A stretch of DNA of 64,000 nucleotides, taken from the NCBI GenBank assembly GCA_034423015.1, contig DAOUJG010000052.1:1-64000 (forward strand). Direction: 5' to 3'. This DNA comes from JAGWBJ01 sp034423015 (GTDB taxonomy: Bacteria > Chloroflexota > Dehalococcoidia > Lucifugimonadales > JAGWBF01). Positions 17,624 through 25,473 of this stretch are shown in pieces (the first letter of the stretch is position 1; each line of letters begins with the position of its first letter). The position numbers were made by a program, and so were the translations under genes. Below the pieces are notes generated by a model. The model saw nothing but the letters and a program-made list of their open reading frames with translations. It did no database searches and was not told the origin of the DNA.

Positions 17624-19162
17624 ATGCCGATGACCGAGTCGCTGACCGCAGACCTGCACCTACTGCTGCCGGAGTTCGTCCTGGCGGGCCTCGCCATGGT
17701 GGTGCTCGCGGTGGACCTGGTGTTGCCGGCCTCCCGAAAGTTCCTTCTGGGCTGGCTGAGCGTGGCCGGCCTGGGAGGGCTGATCGCCCTGTCCCTGGCC
17801 CTACTGTGGGGCGAGGACCAGGCCATGTACGGCGGGCTGGTGCAGGTGGACGCCTACTCCCTGTTCTTCAAGTGCTTCTTCATGACCATGGGCATCTTCA
17901 TCATCCTGAGCTCCATGGACTACATCGAGAAGTACCTGACACATCCGGGGGAGTACTACGGCCTCATCCTCTTCTCGGTGCTGGCCATGAGCGTGATGGC
18001 CGCCTCCCGGGAGCTTCTCACCGCCTACATCGCCCTGGAGCTGATGAGCTTCTGCTTCTATGTCCTCGTCTCCTACGCCAGGAGCAACGCCAAGTCCAAC
18101 GAGGCCGGGATCAAGTACGTCCTCATCGGGGCCTTCTCCTCGGCGATACTGCTGTTCGGCGTCAGCCTGGTGTACAGCAGCATCGGCGAGACCCGGTACG
18201 ACGGGATCCACGAGGTGCTGGCGGCGGGCGGCGACTTCAGCCCGGCCCTGTGGGTGGGGATAGCCCTGATCCTGGTGGGGCTGGGTTTCAAGATGGCGGC
18301 CGTGCCCTTCCACATGTGGGCCCCGGACGTGTACGAGGGCGCGCCCCTGCCCGTGACGGCCTACCTGGCGGTGGGCTCCAAGGCAGCCGCCTTCGCCCTG
18401 GTCCTGAGGCTGTTCGCCGAGGGGTTCCTGCCGACGGTGGACGACTGGCAGATAATCGTTGCGGTGCTGGCTGCGGTGACCATGACCGTGGGCAACCTGG
18501 TGGCCATCGCCCAACGGAACATCAAGAGGCTGCTGGCCTACTCCAGCGTGGGCCAGGTGGGTTTCCTGCTCCTGGGAATCGCCGCGCTGCCCAACCTGGA
18601 TGCTCCGGGGCCCGTATCGGCGCTGGCTTCCAACGGGATCATGCTCCACCTGGTGGGCTACGCGGCCACGAACATGGTGGTGTTCGTGGGCGTGATCGCC
18701 TTCTTCAACCTCACGGGCAAGGAGGAGATCGCGGATTTCGCGGGCCTGGCGGACCGGCACCCCTTCCTGGCCGCGTCCATAGCGGTGGGGCTGTTCTCCC
18801 TGGCCGGCCTGCCCTTCTTCGCAGGGTTCACGACCAAGTTCTACCTGTTCACCGCCGCGGCCAACGAGGGGTTGCTGTGGCTGGCGTCCCTGGCCATTCT
18901 CAACAGCCTCATATCCCTGTACTACTACCTGGTGGTCATAAGGCACATGTACATGCAGCCGGCGCCGGAGGAGGCCCGGGCCGCGGGCGGCGACGCCGAC
19001 TCGGGAGTGGAGGCGTCTGCCGCCGTCCGGCTGTCGCCCACCCCCCTGATCCTGGGGGTGCTGGCGGTACTGGTGCTGGGCACCTTCTTCGTCGGCGTGT
19101 ACCCCTTCCCCATAGTGGAGGCCCTGGACGCCGCCACGGCGTCTATCTTGCCGGTCAACTAG
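17624..19162 (+). CDS. nuoN: NADH-quinone oxidoreductase subunit N
   Basis: This 512-residue antiporter-like subunit is the last gene of the operon. TM landmarks are ALELMSFCFYVLVSYARSN (TM5), GLGFKMAAVPFHMWAPDVYEGAP (TM7 lysine and histidine) and QRNIKRLLAYSSVGQVGFLLLG. A second in-frame ATG at 17630 is an equally possible start. The stop codon TAG at 19160-19162 is also the first bases of the repeat element that follows. No nuoE, nuoF or nuoG follows. Confidence 0.95.
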   Translation: MPMTESLTADLHLLLPEFVLAGLAMVVLAVDLVLPASRKFLLGWLSVAGLGGLIALSLALLWGEDQAMYGGLVQVDAYSLFFKCFFMTMGIFIILSSMDYIEKYLTHPGEYYGLILFSVLAMSVMAASRELLTAYIALELMSFCFYVLVSYARSNAKSNEAGIKYVLIGAFSSAILLFGVSLVYSSIGETRYDGIHEVLAAGGDFSPALWVGIALILVGLGFKMAAVPFHMWAPDVYEGAPLPVTAYLAVGSKAAAFALVLRLFAEGFLPTVDDWQIIVAVLAAVTMTVGNLVAIAQRNIKRLLAYSSVGQVGFLLLGIAALPNLDAPGPVSALASNGIMLHLVGYAATNMVVFVGVIAFFNLTGKEEIADFAGLADRHPFLAASIAVGLFSLAGLPFFAGFTTKFYLFTAAANEGLLWLASLAILNSLISLYYYLVVIRHMYMQPAPEEARAAGGDADSGVEASAAVRLSPTPLILGVLAVLVLGTFFVGVYPFPIVEALDAATASILPVN

Positions 19163-19360
19163 TGCCCTGTCCCCCGAAGTTCGTCGTACCCTCAGGCCGC
19201 TCCCAGGGTTATTGAGCCCACCCGGTGATCGAGTCAACCCGGGCCCCGCGCTCCGCGCGGGCAAGGAACCCCCACCCACCGGTGGACCGGCACTTGCATG
19301 CTTGCCGCAGGCAGGGTGAAGAACGGGCTTACTCGACGAACCTGTGAGACGGCACATTAG
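19159..19360. repeat. Dispersed MITE-like repeat, copy A
   Basis: The stretch of about 300 bases between nuoN and the LOG gene is filled by this element. Left end CTAGTGCCCTGTC, GTTCGTCG near 19180; core CCCAGGGTTATTGAGCCCACC (positions 19202-19222), then CCCCGCGCTCCGCGCGGGCA, a GC hairpin, then ACCGGTGGACCGGCAC; right end CCTGTGAGACGGCACATTAG. The reverse complement of the right end (GTGCCGTCTCACAGGTTCGTCG, written in two parts: GTGCCGTCTCA, CAGGTTCGTCG) matches the left end imperfectly, so the ends are inverted repeats. Other copies are at 23170-23324, 39731-39912 and 40755-41000. Confidence 0.7.
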
Positions 19361-19420
19361 GGCCGGCCCCCGCCAGACGGCCCACGGCCGGGCCCGGTCC
19401 GCCACCGCAAAGGCGATATC

Positions 19421-19429
19421 TGCTATAAT
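19421..19429 (+). promoter_or_regulatory. Extended -10 promoter for the LOG-family gene
   Basis: TGCTATAAT is a perfect extended -10 (TGnTATAAT). No -35 box is seen at the right distance. It lies 35 bases before the GTG at 19464, and the overlapping in-frame ATG at 19428 is therefore unlikely to be the start. Confidence 0.6.
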
Positions 19430-19463
19430 GCCTGTGTTTCGTCCGGCCTTGGAGGTCCCTTCC

Positions 19464-19973
19464 GTGATCATATCTGTCATAGGCGGCAACGAGCCTCCCC
19501 CGGAGGCGATACGCAAGGCCGAGGAGGTAGGCCGCGAGCTGGCCAGGCGCGGGATCATGGTGGCGTGCGGCGGCATGGCTGGGGTCATGGAGGCGGTCTG
19601 CCGGGGCGCGAAGGAGGGGGGAGGGACGACCATCGGAATCCTGCCCGGCCGGGACGGCGGCCAGGCCAACCGGTGGGTGGACATCCCCATATGCACCGAC
19701 ATGGGCTACGCCCGAAACGCCATCGTCGCCTACACGGGCCAGGCGGTCATAGCCATCGACGGCTCCTACGGAACGGTCTCGGAGATGTGCTACGCCCTGA
19801 GGGCCGACATCCCGGTCATAGGCCTGGACACGTGGACCCTGTTCAGGAACGGTGAGGCGGACGACAAGATGATAGTGGCCCTGGACCCGGTGGACGCCGT
19901 GAACAAGGCCGTTGCCGCAGCGGACCAGCGGCTCAAGACCGTGCCGGCCCAACCGCGCATGACCACGGGATAG
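19464..19973 (+). CDS. LOG-family protein (TIGR00725-like Rossmann protein)
   Basis: This 169-residue protein has the Rossmann-like fold shared by LOG (lonely guy) phosphoribohydrolases and molybdenum-cofactor carrier proteins. It shows IISVIGGNE at the start, GGMAGVMEAVCRGAKEGGG for the nucleotide loop, ILPGRD, and AIDGSYGTVSEMCYAL in the place of PGGxGTxxE. The last motif has DGSYGT in place of PGGxGT, which argues for the TIGR00725/MoCo-carrier side over true LOG enzymes. The GTG at 19464 is chosen because GGAGG lies eight bases upstream and homology starts there. Confidence 0.75.
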   Translation: MIISVIGGNEPPPEAIRKAEEVGRELARRGIMVACGGMAGVMEAVCRGAKEGGGTTIGILPGRDGGQANRWVDIPICTDMGYARNAIVAYTGQAVIAIDGSYGTVSEMCYALRADIPVIGLDTWTLFRNGEADDKMIVALDPVDAVNKAVAAADQRLKTVPAQPRMTTG

Positions 19974-20064
19974 CCGCGCAAACGAAGTGTACCCGCCCAC
20001 CGCCGCCCCGGCCGACGCCGCGGACGGCATGGGATCGGGTCCAGTAGCCAGGGAAACGAGAGCA

Positions 20065-21351
20065 GTGCCTAACATACAGTCAGTCCACGCCCAGGAGGTC
20101 CTCGACTCCCGGGGGAACCCGACCCTAGACGTAGAGGTGCGCCTGTCCGACGGCGCCAGGGGGAGCGCCATGGTGCCCTCGGGAGCCAGCACCGGCTCCC
20201 ACGAGGCGGTGGAGCTCCAGGACGGAGACCCCGCCCGCTACCACGGCCGGGGAATGCTGCGGGCCATATCCCGTGTCCACGAGGTGATCTGTCCGGCCCT
20301 GAGGGGCGTGTCCCCCTTCGACCAGGCCCAGGTGGACGGGATGCTGAGGGACCTTGACGGCACACCCAACAAGTCCCGCCTGGGAGCCAACTCCATCCTG
20401 GGCACGTCCATGGCAACGGCCCGGGCGGCGGCGGCGTCCCTCGGGGCGCCCCTGTATCGCTACCTGTCCCAGGGCTCGGCCAACCTGCTGCCCGTCCCCA
20501 TGTTCAACGTCCTGAACGGAGGCCGCCACGCCCGGGGCTCCACGGACTTCCAGGAGTTCATGGTGGTGCCAATGTCCGCTTCGACCTTCGCCGAGGCGCT
20601 GCGGGCCGGCGCCGAGATACACAACGCGCTGCTGCACCTGATCGAGAACAGGTACATGTATACCGGGGTGGGCGACGAGGGCGGTTTCGCGCCGTCCCTG
20701 CCATCCAATGCCCACGCGGTGGAGATCCTGCTGCAGGCGATCCAGACGGCGGGGTACGAGCCCGGGCGGGACTGCGGCATCGCGCTGGACGCGGCTGCCA
20801 CCGAGCTCCACCGGCAGGGGACCTACCACCTGGCCCGGGAGGGGATATGGCTCACCTCCGAAGAGATGGTGGACTACTACGTCGACTGGGTGGAGCAATA
20901 CCCCATCGTCAGCATCGAGGACGGGCTGTCGGAGGACGACTGGAACGGCTGGGAGCTGCTGCACCGCCGGCTGGGCGGCAAGGTCCAGCTCGTCGGCGAC
21001 GACCTGTACACGACCAACGTGGACCGTATCGCCCGGGGCATCCAGACGCATACCAGCAACTCGGTCCTCATAAAACCCAACCAGATCGGGACCCTGAGCG
21101 AGACCCTGGAGGCCATCAGGCTGACGAAGCGAGCCGGGTGGAGCACCGTGATGAGCCACCGATCGGGCGAGACCGAGGACACCACCATCTCCGACCTGTC
21201 GGTGGCCTGGGAGACGGGGCAGATCAAGTCGGGAGCGCCATGCCGGTCCGAGCGGCTGGCCAAGTACAACCGGCTGCTGAAGATCGAGCATGAGATAGGG
21301 GCGGATGCCCGGTACGCGGGCCGCGCCGCCCTACGCCACGCGGCGGCGTAG
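20065..21351 (+). CDS. eno: Enolase
   Basis: This 428-residue glycolytic enzyme interconverts 2-phosphoglycerate and phosphoenolpyruvate. Marks are EVLDSRGNPTLDVEV at the N-terminus, GASTGSHEAVELQDGD (mobile loop), GDEGGFAP, SIEDGLSEDDW (metal ligand), VGDDLYTTN, the lysine in LIKPNQIGT, and MSHRSGETEDT. The usual NGGAHADN segment reads NGGRHARG, keeping the histidine; this and LIKPN in place of LIKVN make it a diverged enolase. The GTG at 20065 gives the normal length and start (PNIQSVHAQEVLDSRG). Confidence 0.92.
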   Translation: MPNIQSVHAQEVLDSRGNPTLDVEVRLSDGARGSAMVPSGASTGSHEAVELQDGDPARYHGRGMLRAISRVHEVICPALRGVSPFDQAQVDGMLRDLDGTPNKSRLGANSILGTSMATARAAAASLGAPLYRYLSQGSANLLPVPMFNVLNGGRHARGSTDFQEFMVVPMSASTFAEALRAGAEIHNALLHLIENRYMYTGVGDEGGFAPSLPSNAHAVEILLQAIQTAGYEPGRDCGIALDAAATELHRQGTYHLAREGIWLTSEEMVDYYVDWVEQYPIVSIEDGLSEDDWNGWELLHRRLGGKVQLVGDDLYTTNVDRIARGIQTHTSNSVLIKPNQIGTLSETLEAIRLTKRAGWSTVMSHRSGETEDTTISDLSVAWETGQIKSGAPCRSERLAKYNRLLKIEHEIGADARYAGRAALRHAAA

Positions 21352-21407
21352 CGCGCAGGCCTTAACGCGGCAACCGGGGACCTTCCAAGGGCAATGGAAC
21401 GACGGTC

Positions 21408-21728
21408 GTGAAGACGTTGACGGTGAAAGAGATCACGGATGCCTTCAAGCCCGTCTTGGAAGCCGGGGGCGCACGCTGGGCCGTGCTCTTTGGCTCCTAT
21501 GCCCGGGGTGACGCCGACGAGCACAGCGACGTAGACGTGGTCATCATCAAGGAAACCGCGCGCCCCTTCCTCGACCGGTACGAGGAGTTCCAAGGGCTGG
21601 CGTGGCTGCTGGAGAAGGGCATGGACGTTCTTGTCTACACGCCCGGCGAGCTCGCGGCCATGAGGGACCGGGGGAACCCATTCATAGCCAAGGTGATGGA
21701 AGACGGGGTGGTCATATATGAAGCCTGA
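21408..21728 (+). CDS. MNT-type minimal nucleotidyltransferase
   Basis: This 106-residue protein has the polymerase-beta nucleotidyltransferase core: GSYARG at residues 29-34 and the metal-binding acids D41 and D43 in EHSDVDVVII. It ends with the strand GVVIYEA. Such short proteins pair with HEPN proteins; in characterised pairs the MNT partner adds nucleotides to the HEPN toxin and neutralises it. The start is GTG at 21408 with a poor ribosome site. It overlaps the HEPN gene by 11 bases. Confidence 0.85.
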   Translation: MKTLTVKEITDAFKPVLEAGGARWAVLFGSYARGDADEHSDVDVVIIKETARPFLDRYEEFQGLAWLLEKGMDVLVYTPGELAAMRDRGNPFIAKVMEDGVVIYEA

Positions 21729-22131
21729 CCCCCTGACCGAGGCGGGCCGCTGGCTGGCCCAGGCCCAGGATGACTTGGCCTTCGCCAGGTACGCCCTCGA
21801 TGGCGGGTTCTACGCCCAGGCTTGCTTCATAGCCCAGCAAGCCTCGGTGAAGGCGGTGAAGGCGGTGGCGTACCTGGGAGGGGCACGCTACGTGACGGGC
21901 CACTCGATAACGGAGCTACTGAAAGGACAGATGGAACGCTACCCCCAGCTCGCCCACCACGTCGAAGCAGCCGCCAGGCTGGACCTCTACTACGTTTCCC
22001 CCCGGTACCCCAACGCCCACCCGGGGGCGGAGATAGCCCCGTTCCAGGCGTTTACACAAGACCAAGGGACGGAGGCGGTGGGCTGGGCGGATGGTATCAT
22101 ATCGGACGTGGCAGCCATCGTAAAATCGTGA
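21718..22131 (+). CDS. HEPN-domain protein, partner of MNT
   Basis: This 137-residue, mostly helical protein matches the HEPN family (PF05168 type): WLAQAQDDLAFARYALDGGFYAQACFIAQQASVKAVKA (about residues 12-49), then a GH segment. An R-x4-H motif, R57 to H62 (RYVTGH), agrees with the RNase active site of toxic HEPN proteins, though in this subfamily catalysis is not always shown. It overlaps the MNT gene and sits 14 bases before gap, so it is embedded in a glycolytic gene cluster. Confidence 0.82.
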   Translation: MKPDPLTEAGRWLAQAQDDLAFARYALDGGFYAQACFIAQQASVKAVKAVAYLGGARYVTGHSITELLKGQMERYPQLAHHVEAAARLDLYYVSPRYPNAHPGAEIAPFQAFTQDQGTEAVGWADGIISDVAAIVKS

Positions 22132-22145
22132 TTGGGAGGTGACCC

Positions 22146-23159
22146 GTGGCGACCCGAATAGGTGTCAACGGCTTTGGCAGGATCGGCAGGCAGGTGACCC
22201 GGGCCATCGGTGAGAGATACTCCGGCAAGCTGGAGGTCGCCGCGATAAACGACCTGGCCAACGCCGAGACCAACGCCCACCTGTTCAAGTACGACTCGAC
22301 CTACGGCGTCTATCCCGGCAGCGTCGAGGCCAGGAACGGAAGCCTGGTGATCGACGGCCGGGAGATAAGGGTGTTTTCCGAACGGGACCCCGCCAACATA
22401 CCCTGGGGCGAGATGGGCGTGGACGTGGTGGTCGAGTCGACGGGCATCTTCACCGACGCGGAGAGGGCCGGGGCCCACCTGCGGGGAGGCGCCAGCAAGG
22501 TCATCATATCCGCCCCCGCCAAGGGTGAGGACCTGACCATCGTTCTGGGCGTCAACGACGAGAAGTACGACCCGGGGCAGCACAAGATCGTCTCCAACGC
22601 CTCCTGCACCACCAACTGCTTCGCCCCCATGGTCAAGGTGCTGAACGACGCCTTCGGCATACAGCACGGCCTGATGACCACGGTGCACTCCTACACCAAC
22701 GACCAGAAGATCCTGGACCAGGTGCACTCGGACCTGAGACGGGCCCGGGCGGCGGCGGCCAACATCATCCCGACCAGCACCGGAGCGGCCCGGGCCGTGG
22801 GCCTGGTGGTGCCTGAGCTGAACGGGAAGCTCCACGGCATCGCCCTGCGGGTCCCCACCGTCACCGTCTCCGTGACCGACTTCGTCGCCACCGTGTCGCG
22901 AAAGGTCACCCAGGACGACGTCAACGACGCCTTCAGGAGCGCGGCCTCGGGACCGCTGAAGGGGATACTCCAGTACACGGAAGAGCCCCTGGTCAGCTCG
23001 GACTTCCGGGGCAACCCCCATAGCTGCATACTGGACGCCCCCTCGACCATGGTGATGGACGACGACATGGTGAAGGTGCTGGGCTGGTACGACAACGAGT
23101 GGGGCTACTCGTGCCGCACCGCCGACCTGTGCAGCTTCATGGTGGACAGGGGCCTGTAG
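22146..23159 (+). CDS. gap: Glyceraldehyde-3-phosphate dehydrogenase
   Basis: This 337-residue enzyme oxidises glyceraldehyde 3-phosphate to 1,3-bisphosphoglycerate. The NAD site GFGRIGRQV is at residues 9-17. The catalytic cysteine is C154 in SNASCTTNCFAPM, the catalytic histidine is in TVHSYTNDQ, and the C-terminus has WYDNEWGYSCR. The start is GTG at 22146 with a strong site, GGGAGGTGA. Its stop is 10 bases from repeat copy B. Confidence 0.96.
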   Translation: MATRIGVNGFGRIGRQVTRAIGERYSGKLEVAAINDLANAETNAHLFKYDSTYGVYPGSVEARNGSLVIDGREIRVFSERDPANIPWGEMGVDVVVESTGIFTDAERAGAHLRGGASKVIISAPAKGEDLTIVLGVNDEKYDPGQHKIVSNASCTTNCFAPMVKVLNDAFGIQHGLMTTVHSYTNDQKILDQVHSDLRRARAAAANIIPTSTGAARAVGLVVPELNGKLHGIALRVPTVTVSVTDFVATVSRKVTQDDVNDAFRSAASGPLKGILQYTEEPLVSSDFRGNPHSCILDAPSTMVMDDDMVKVLGWYDNEWGYSCRTADLCSFMVDRGL

Positions 23160-23169
23160 CCAGCAGCGT

Positions 23170-23324
23170 CCAGTGCCCCTCCCAGGTTATTGGGCCCACC
23201 TTCGCCTAAGCAAGGGGCGGGGTCCCGCGCTCCGCGCGGGCAATGACCCCGCACGCACTGGTGGACCGGCACCGGCAGGAAGCGGCCGGACTCATTCGGC
23301 GAACCCGTGAGACGGCACGCTAGG
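23170..23324. repeat. Dispersed MITE-like repeat, copy B
   Basis: It begins AGTGCCCCTCCCAGGTTATT, lacking about 30 bases of the left part seen in copy A. It continues GGGCCCACC, CCCGCGCTCCGCGCGGGCAA, CTGGTGGACCGGCAC, and ends GAACCCGTGAGACGGCACGC then TAG. The right end CTAG (23320-23323 region) is also the stop codon of the convergent tag gene, as copy A's left end is the stop of nuoN. Confidence 0.65.
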
Positions 23325-23880
23325 AGAGCTGCGAGTACCTGAAGCAGCCCACCTGATGGTCGTTGACCATGCCGGCGGCCTGCATGAAGGCGTAGCATAT
23401 CGTCGGGCCCACGAACCTGAATCCACGCTTCAGCAGGTCCCTGCTCATGGCCTGGGACTCGGGGGTCCTGGCCGGGACGTCCCGCAGCCTAGTCCAGGCG
23501 TTGACCCGGGGAGCGCCCCCGACGAAGGACCACGCGTAGGCGTCGAAGCTGCCGTGGGACCGCTGGACCTCCAGGAACGCCCGGGCGTTGGAGACGGAGG
23601 CCGCCACCTTCAGCCGGTTGCGCACGATTCCAGGGTCCGCCAGCAGCGCCGCGGTCCTGGCATCGTCGTAGCCGGCTACGGCGGCCGGGTCGAAGTTGTC
23701 GTAGGCCAGCCGGTACGACTCACGCTTTCCGAGTATGGTGCTCCAGCTCAGACCGGCCTGGGCCCCCTCCAGAATCAGCAGCTCGAACAGGGCCCTGTCA
23801 TCGTGGCAGGGGACGCCCCACTCGGTGTCGTGGTAGTCGATGCTCAGGGGGTCGGGTCCGGCCCACTCACAGCGTTCCAG
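23320..23880 (-). CDS. tag: DNA-3-methyladenine glycosylase I
   Basis: This 186-residue base-excision repair enzyme removes 3-methyladenine. The zinc ligands of the E. coli enzyme are all in register: C4, H17, and H and C in NDHQVGCF near the end. LEGAQAGLSWSTIL and DDARTAALLADPGIVRNRLKV are the family's helix-hairpin-helix-like core. The only start in register with homology (LERCEW against MERCxW) is CTG at 23880, with GGAGG six bases upstream; no ATG, GTG or TTG is in frame nearby. The frame runs on upstream as a shadow of the LLM gene. Length fits the family (E. coli about 187). Confidence 0.88.
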   Translation of the reverse strand: MERCEWAGPDPLSIDYHDTEWGVPCHDDRALFELLILEGAQAGLSWSTILGKRESYRLAYDNFDPAAVAGYDDARTAALLADPGIVRNRLKVAASVSNARAFLEVQRSHGSFDAYAWSFVGGAPRVNAWTRLRDVPARTPESQAMSRDLLKRGFRFVGPTICYAFMQAAGMVNDHQVGCFRYSQLS

Positions 23881-23915
23881 GGTGCACCTCCGGGGCCGCG
23901 CGCCGGCCCGCCGGG

Positions 23916-25085
23916 TCAGGGAACGGGGCCCGGGGCGAAGGCGGGCATCACCTCGGCGGCGAACCGGCTGATCTGGTCGGCGATCTGGGACCTGGTCATC
24001 CCCATGGGGGTCGCCACCAGCACCTGGTCGAGGCCGGGGTACCTGGCCTCGATCTCCTTGATGTGGGCAATGGCGTCCTCCGAGGTGCCGCAGAACCAGG
24101 CCCTGGTCTTCAGCACCTGGTCGAAGTCCGTGCCCGCGGCGATGTGGGTCGCCGCGCCCGCGGGCCCGACGGCCTTCATCTGGTCTTCGTTGTAGCGCAG
24201 CATCCCCAGGGGGGCGGCGAACTTGACGTGCTCCTCGAAGAGGGGGCGCATCGCCCGCTTCGCAGCATCGAAGCTGTCCTCCAGCCACATCCACAGCCCC
24301 AGGGCCAGGCCCTCGCCCAGCTCCAGGTCCCGGCCGTGGCGGGCGTTGGCCGCCTGGTACTCCCGCACCATGGCGTCCACGTGGTCCATGGCGGTGCCCA
24401 GTATGATCCCCTTCATGCCGTGCCTGGCCATGAAGTCCATGCCCCTGGCGCTGCCGCTGACGATGGGCTGCCACGTCTCCACGGGGAGGTTGCGGGGGCG
24501 GGGCACCAGGGTTATCTCCTCCAGGTCGTACCCCCGGTAGGGGACCCTGGGCGGGATGGTGTAGTGCTTCCCATGGTGGGAGAAGGATGCCTGATTGAAG
24601 GCCTTGAGGACGACCTCCACCTGCTCCTCGAACAGCTCGCGGTTGGCGTCGGCGTCCAGCATGGGGGCGCCGAAGGTCTCCACCTCGCGGGTGTGGTAGC
24701 CGCGGCCCACGCCGAAGACGACGCGGCCGTTGGTCAGGATGTCGGCCGTGGCGAAGTCCTCGGCCAGGCGCAGGGGGTGCCACATGGGCAGGATGTTGAA
24801 GGCGCAGCCGAACTTCAGCCTGCTGGTGCGCTGGGCGAGCCACAGGCCCAGCATCAGCAGGTTGGGCACGCACTCGTACCCCTCCCGCTGGAAGTGGTGC
24901 TCGGCCATCCACAGGGTGTCGTAGCCCAGGCCCTCCATGAGCTGGGCTGTCTCCAGGGTCATGTCGAAGGCCTCGACGAGACGCTCGTTGGGGTACCACC
25001 GGTCGTTGGCGGGGACGCCGTCGAAGCCGATGCCGTCCCCCTGGAGCACCTGGCCCATGGTCATGACGGAGAAGGAGCTGATCAT
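23916..25085 (-). CDS. LLM-class flavin-dependent oxidoreductase (paralogue 2)
   Basis: This 389-residue luciferase-like TIM-barrel protein is close in sequence to the genes at 514-1704 and 29266-30453: AEHHFQREGYECVPNLLML near residue 60, LPMWHPLRLAEDFATADILT and VGRGYHTREVETFGAP are shared. It differs at the N-terminus (MISSFSVMTMGQVLQGDG) and in the segment after residue 240, so the substrate may differ. It starts four bases after the stop of the EthD-like gene, implying a common transcript and coupled translation. Confidence 0.9.
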   Translation of the reverse strand: MISSFSVMTMGQVLQGDGIGFDGVPANDRWYPNERLVEAFDMTLETAQLMEGLGYDTLWMAEHHFQREGYECVPNLLMLGLWLAQRTSRLKFGCAFNILPMWHPLRLAEDFATADILTNGRVVFGVGRGYHTREVETFGAPMLDADANRELFEEQVEVVLKAFNQASFSHHGKHYTIPPRVPYRGYDLEEITLVPRPRNLPVETWQPIVSGSARGMDFMARHGMKGIILGTAMDHVDAMVREYQAANARHGRDLELGEGLALGLWMWLEDSFDAAKRAMRPLFEEHVKFAAPLGMLRYNEDQMKAVGPAGAATHIAAGTDFDQVLKTRAWFCGTSEDAIAHIKEIEARYPGLDQVLVATPMGMTRSQIADQISRFAAEVMPAFAPGPVP

Positions 25086-25089
25086 GGCG

Positions 25090-25404
25090 CTACCCCAGGG
25101 TCTCGCTGATCTGGATGAGGGGCTTGACGTTGGTGTAGTTGGGGATGTCCCCCATCAGGTCGTGGCCCTCGGCCATGAAGGCCTGGTGGACCTCCTCCAC
25201 CGTGTCGAAGTACAGGTAGCACATGTAGCCATACTGGGGCGGCTTGCTGGGGTCCGGGGCCGAGACGCCCTTGCAAACCTCGTCCCGGCGGAGACCCCGG
25301 GGGGTCAGCCGCTCCCTCACCAGGGGCATGTGCTTCTCCATGTAGTACTTCTCGTCGAAGGAGCCGTCGTCCTGCTGGGCATAGAGAATGGAGACCTGTA
25401 TCAT
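25090..25404 (-). CDS. EthD-like dimeric alpha-beta barrel protein
   Basis: This 104-residue protein resembles the EthD family: IQVSILYAQQDDGSFDEKYYMEKHMP at the N-terminus, then LVRERLTPRGL, and a mid-part GYMCYLYFDTVEEVHQAFMA. EthD proteins are small ferredoxin-like folds needed for ether or polyketide-like substrate breakdown beside oxygenases; the catalytic role is unclear. The ATG at 25404 is preceded by AGGAG at six bases; a GTG directly before it is the alternative. It precedes LLM oxidoreductase 2 by four bases, which suggests a joint function. Confidence 0.75.
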   Translation of the reverse strand: MIQVSILYAQQDDGSFDEKYYMEKHMPLVRERLTPRGLRRDEVCKGVSAPDPSKPPQYGYMCYLYFDTVEEVHQAFMAEGHDLMGDIPNYTNVKPLIQISETLG

Positions 25405-25473
25405 CACTCACTCCTGCGGGTCCGATTTATGGTCTGCCGGGAGCCGGGCCCCGGCGCGGGGGTGGCAGGCTCG

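Noticed and set aside
19424..19463. ATG at 19428 as the LOG-family start.
   Set aside because: It overlaps the perfect extended -10 TGCTATAAT; the GTG at 19464 has GGAGG and matches homology.
23320..24999. A 559-codon open frame that would fuse an arginine/proline-rich protein to tag.
   Set aside because: The N-terminal part is the shadow of LLM oxidoreductase 2 in another frame; the tag register and zinc ligands start at 23880.
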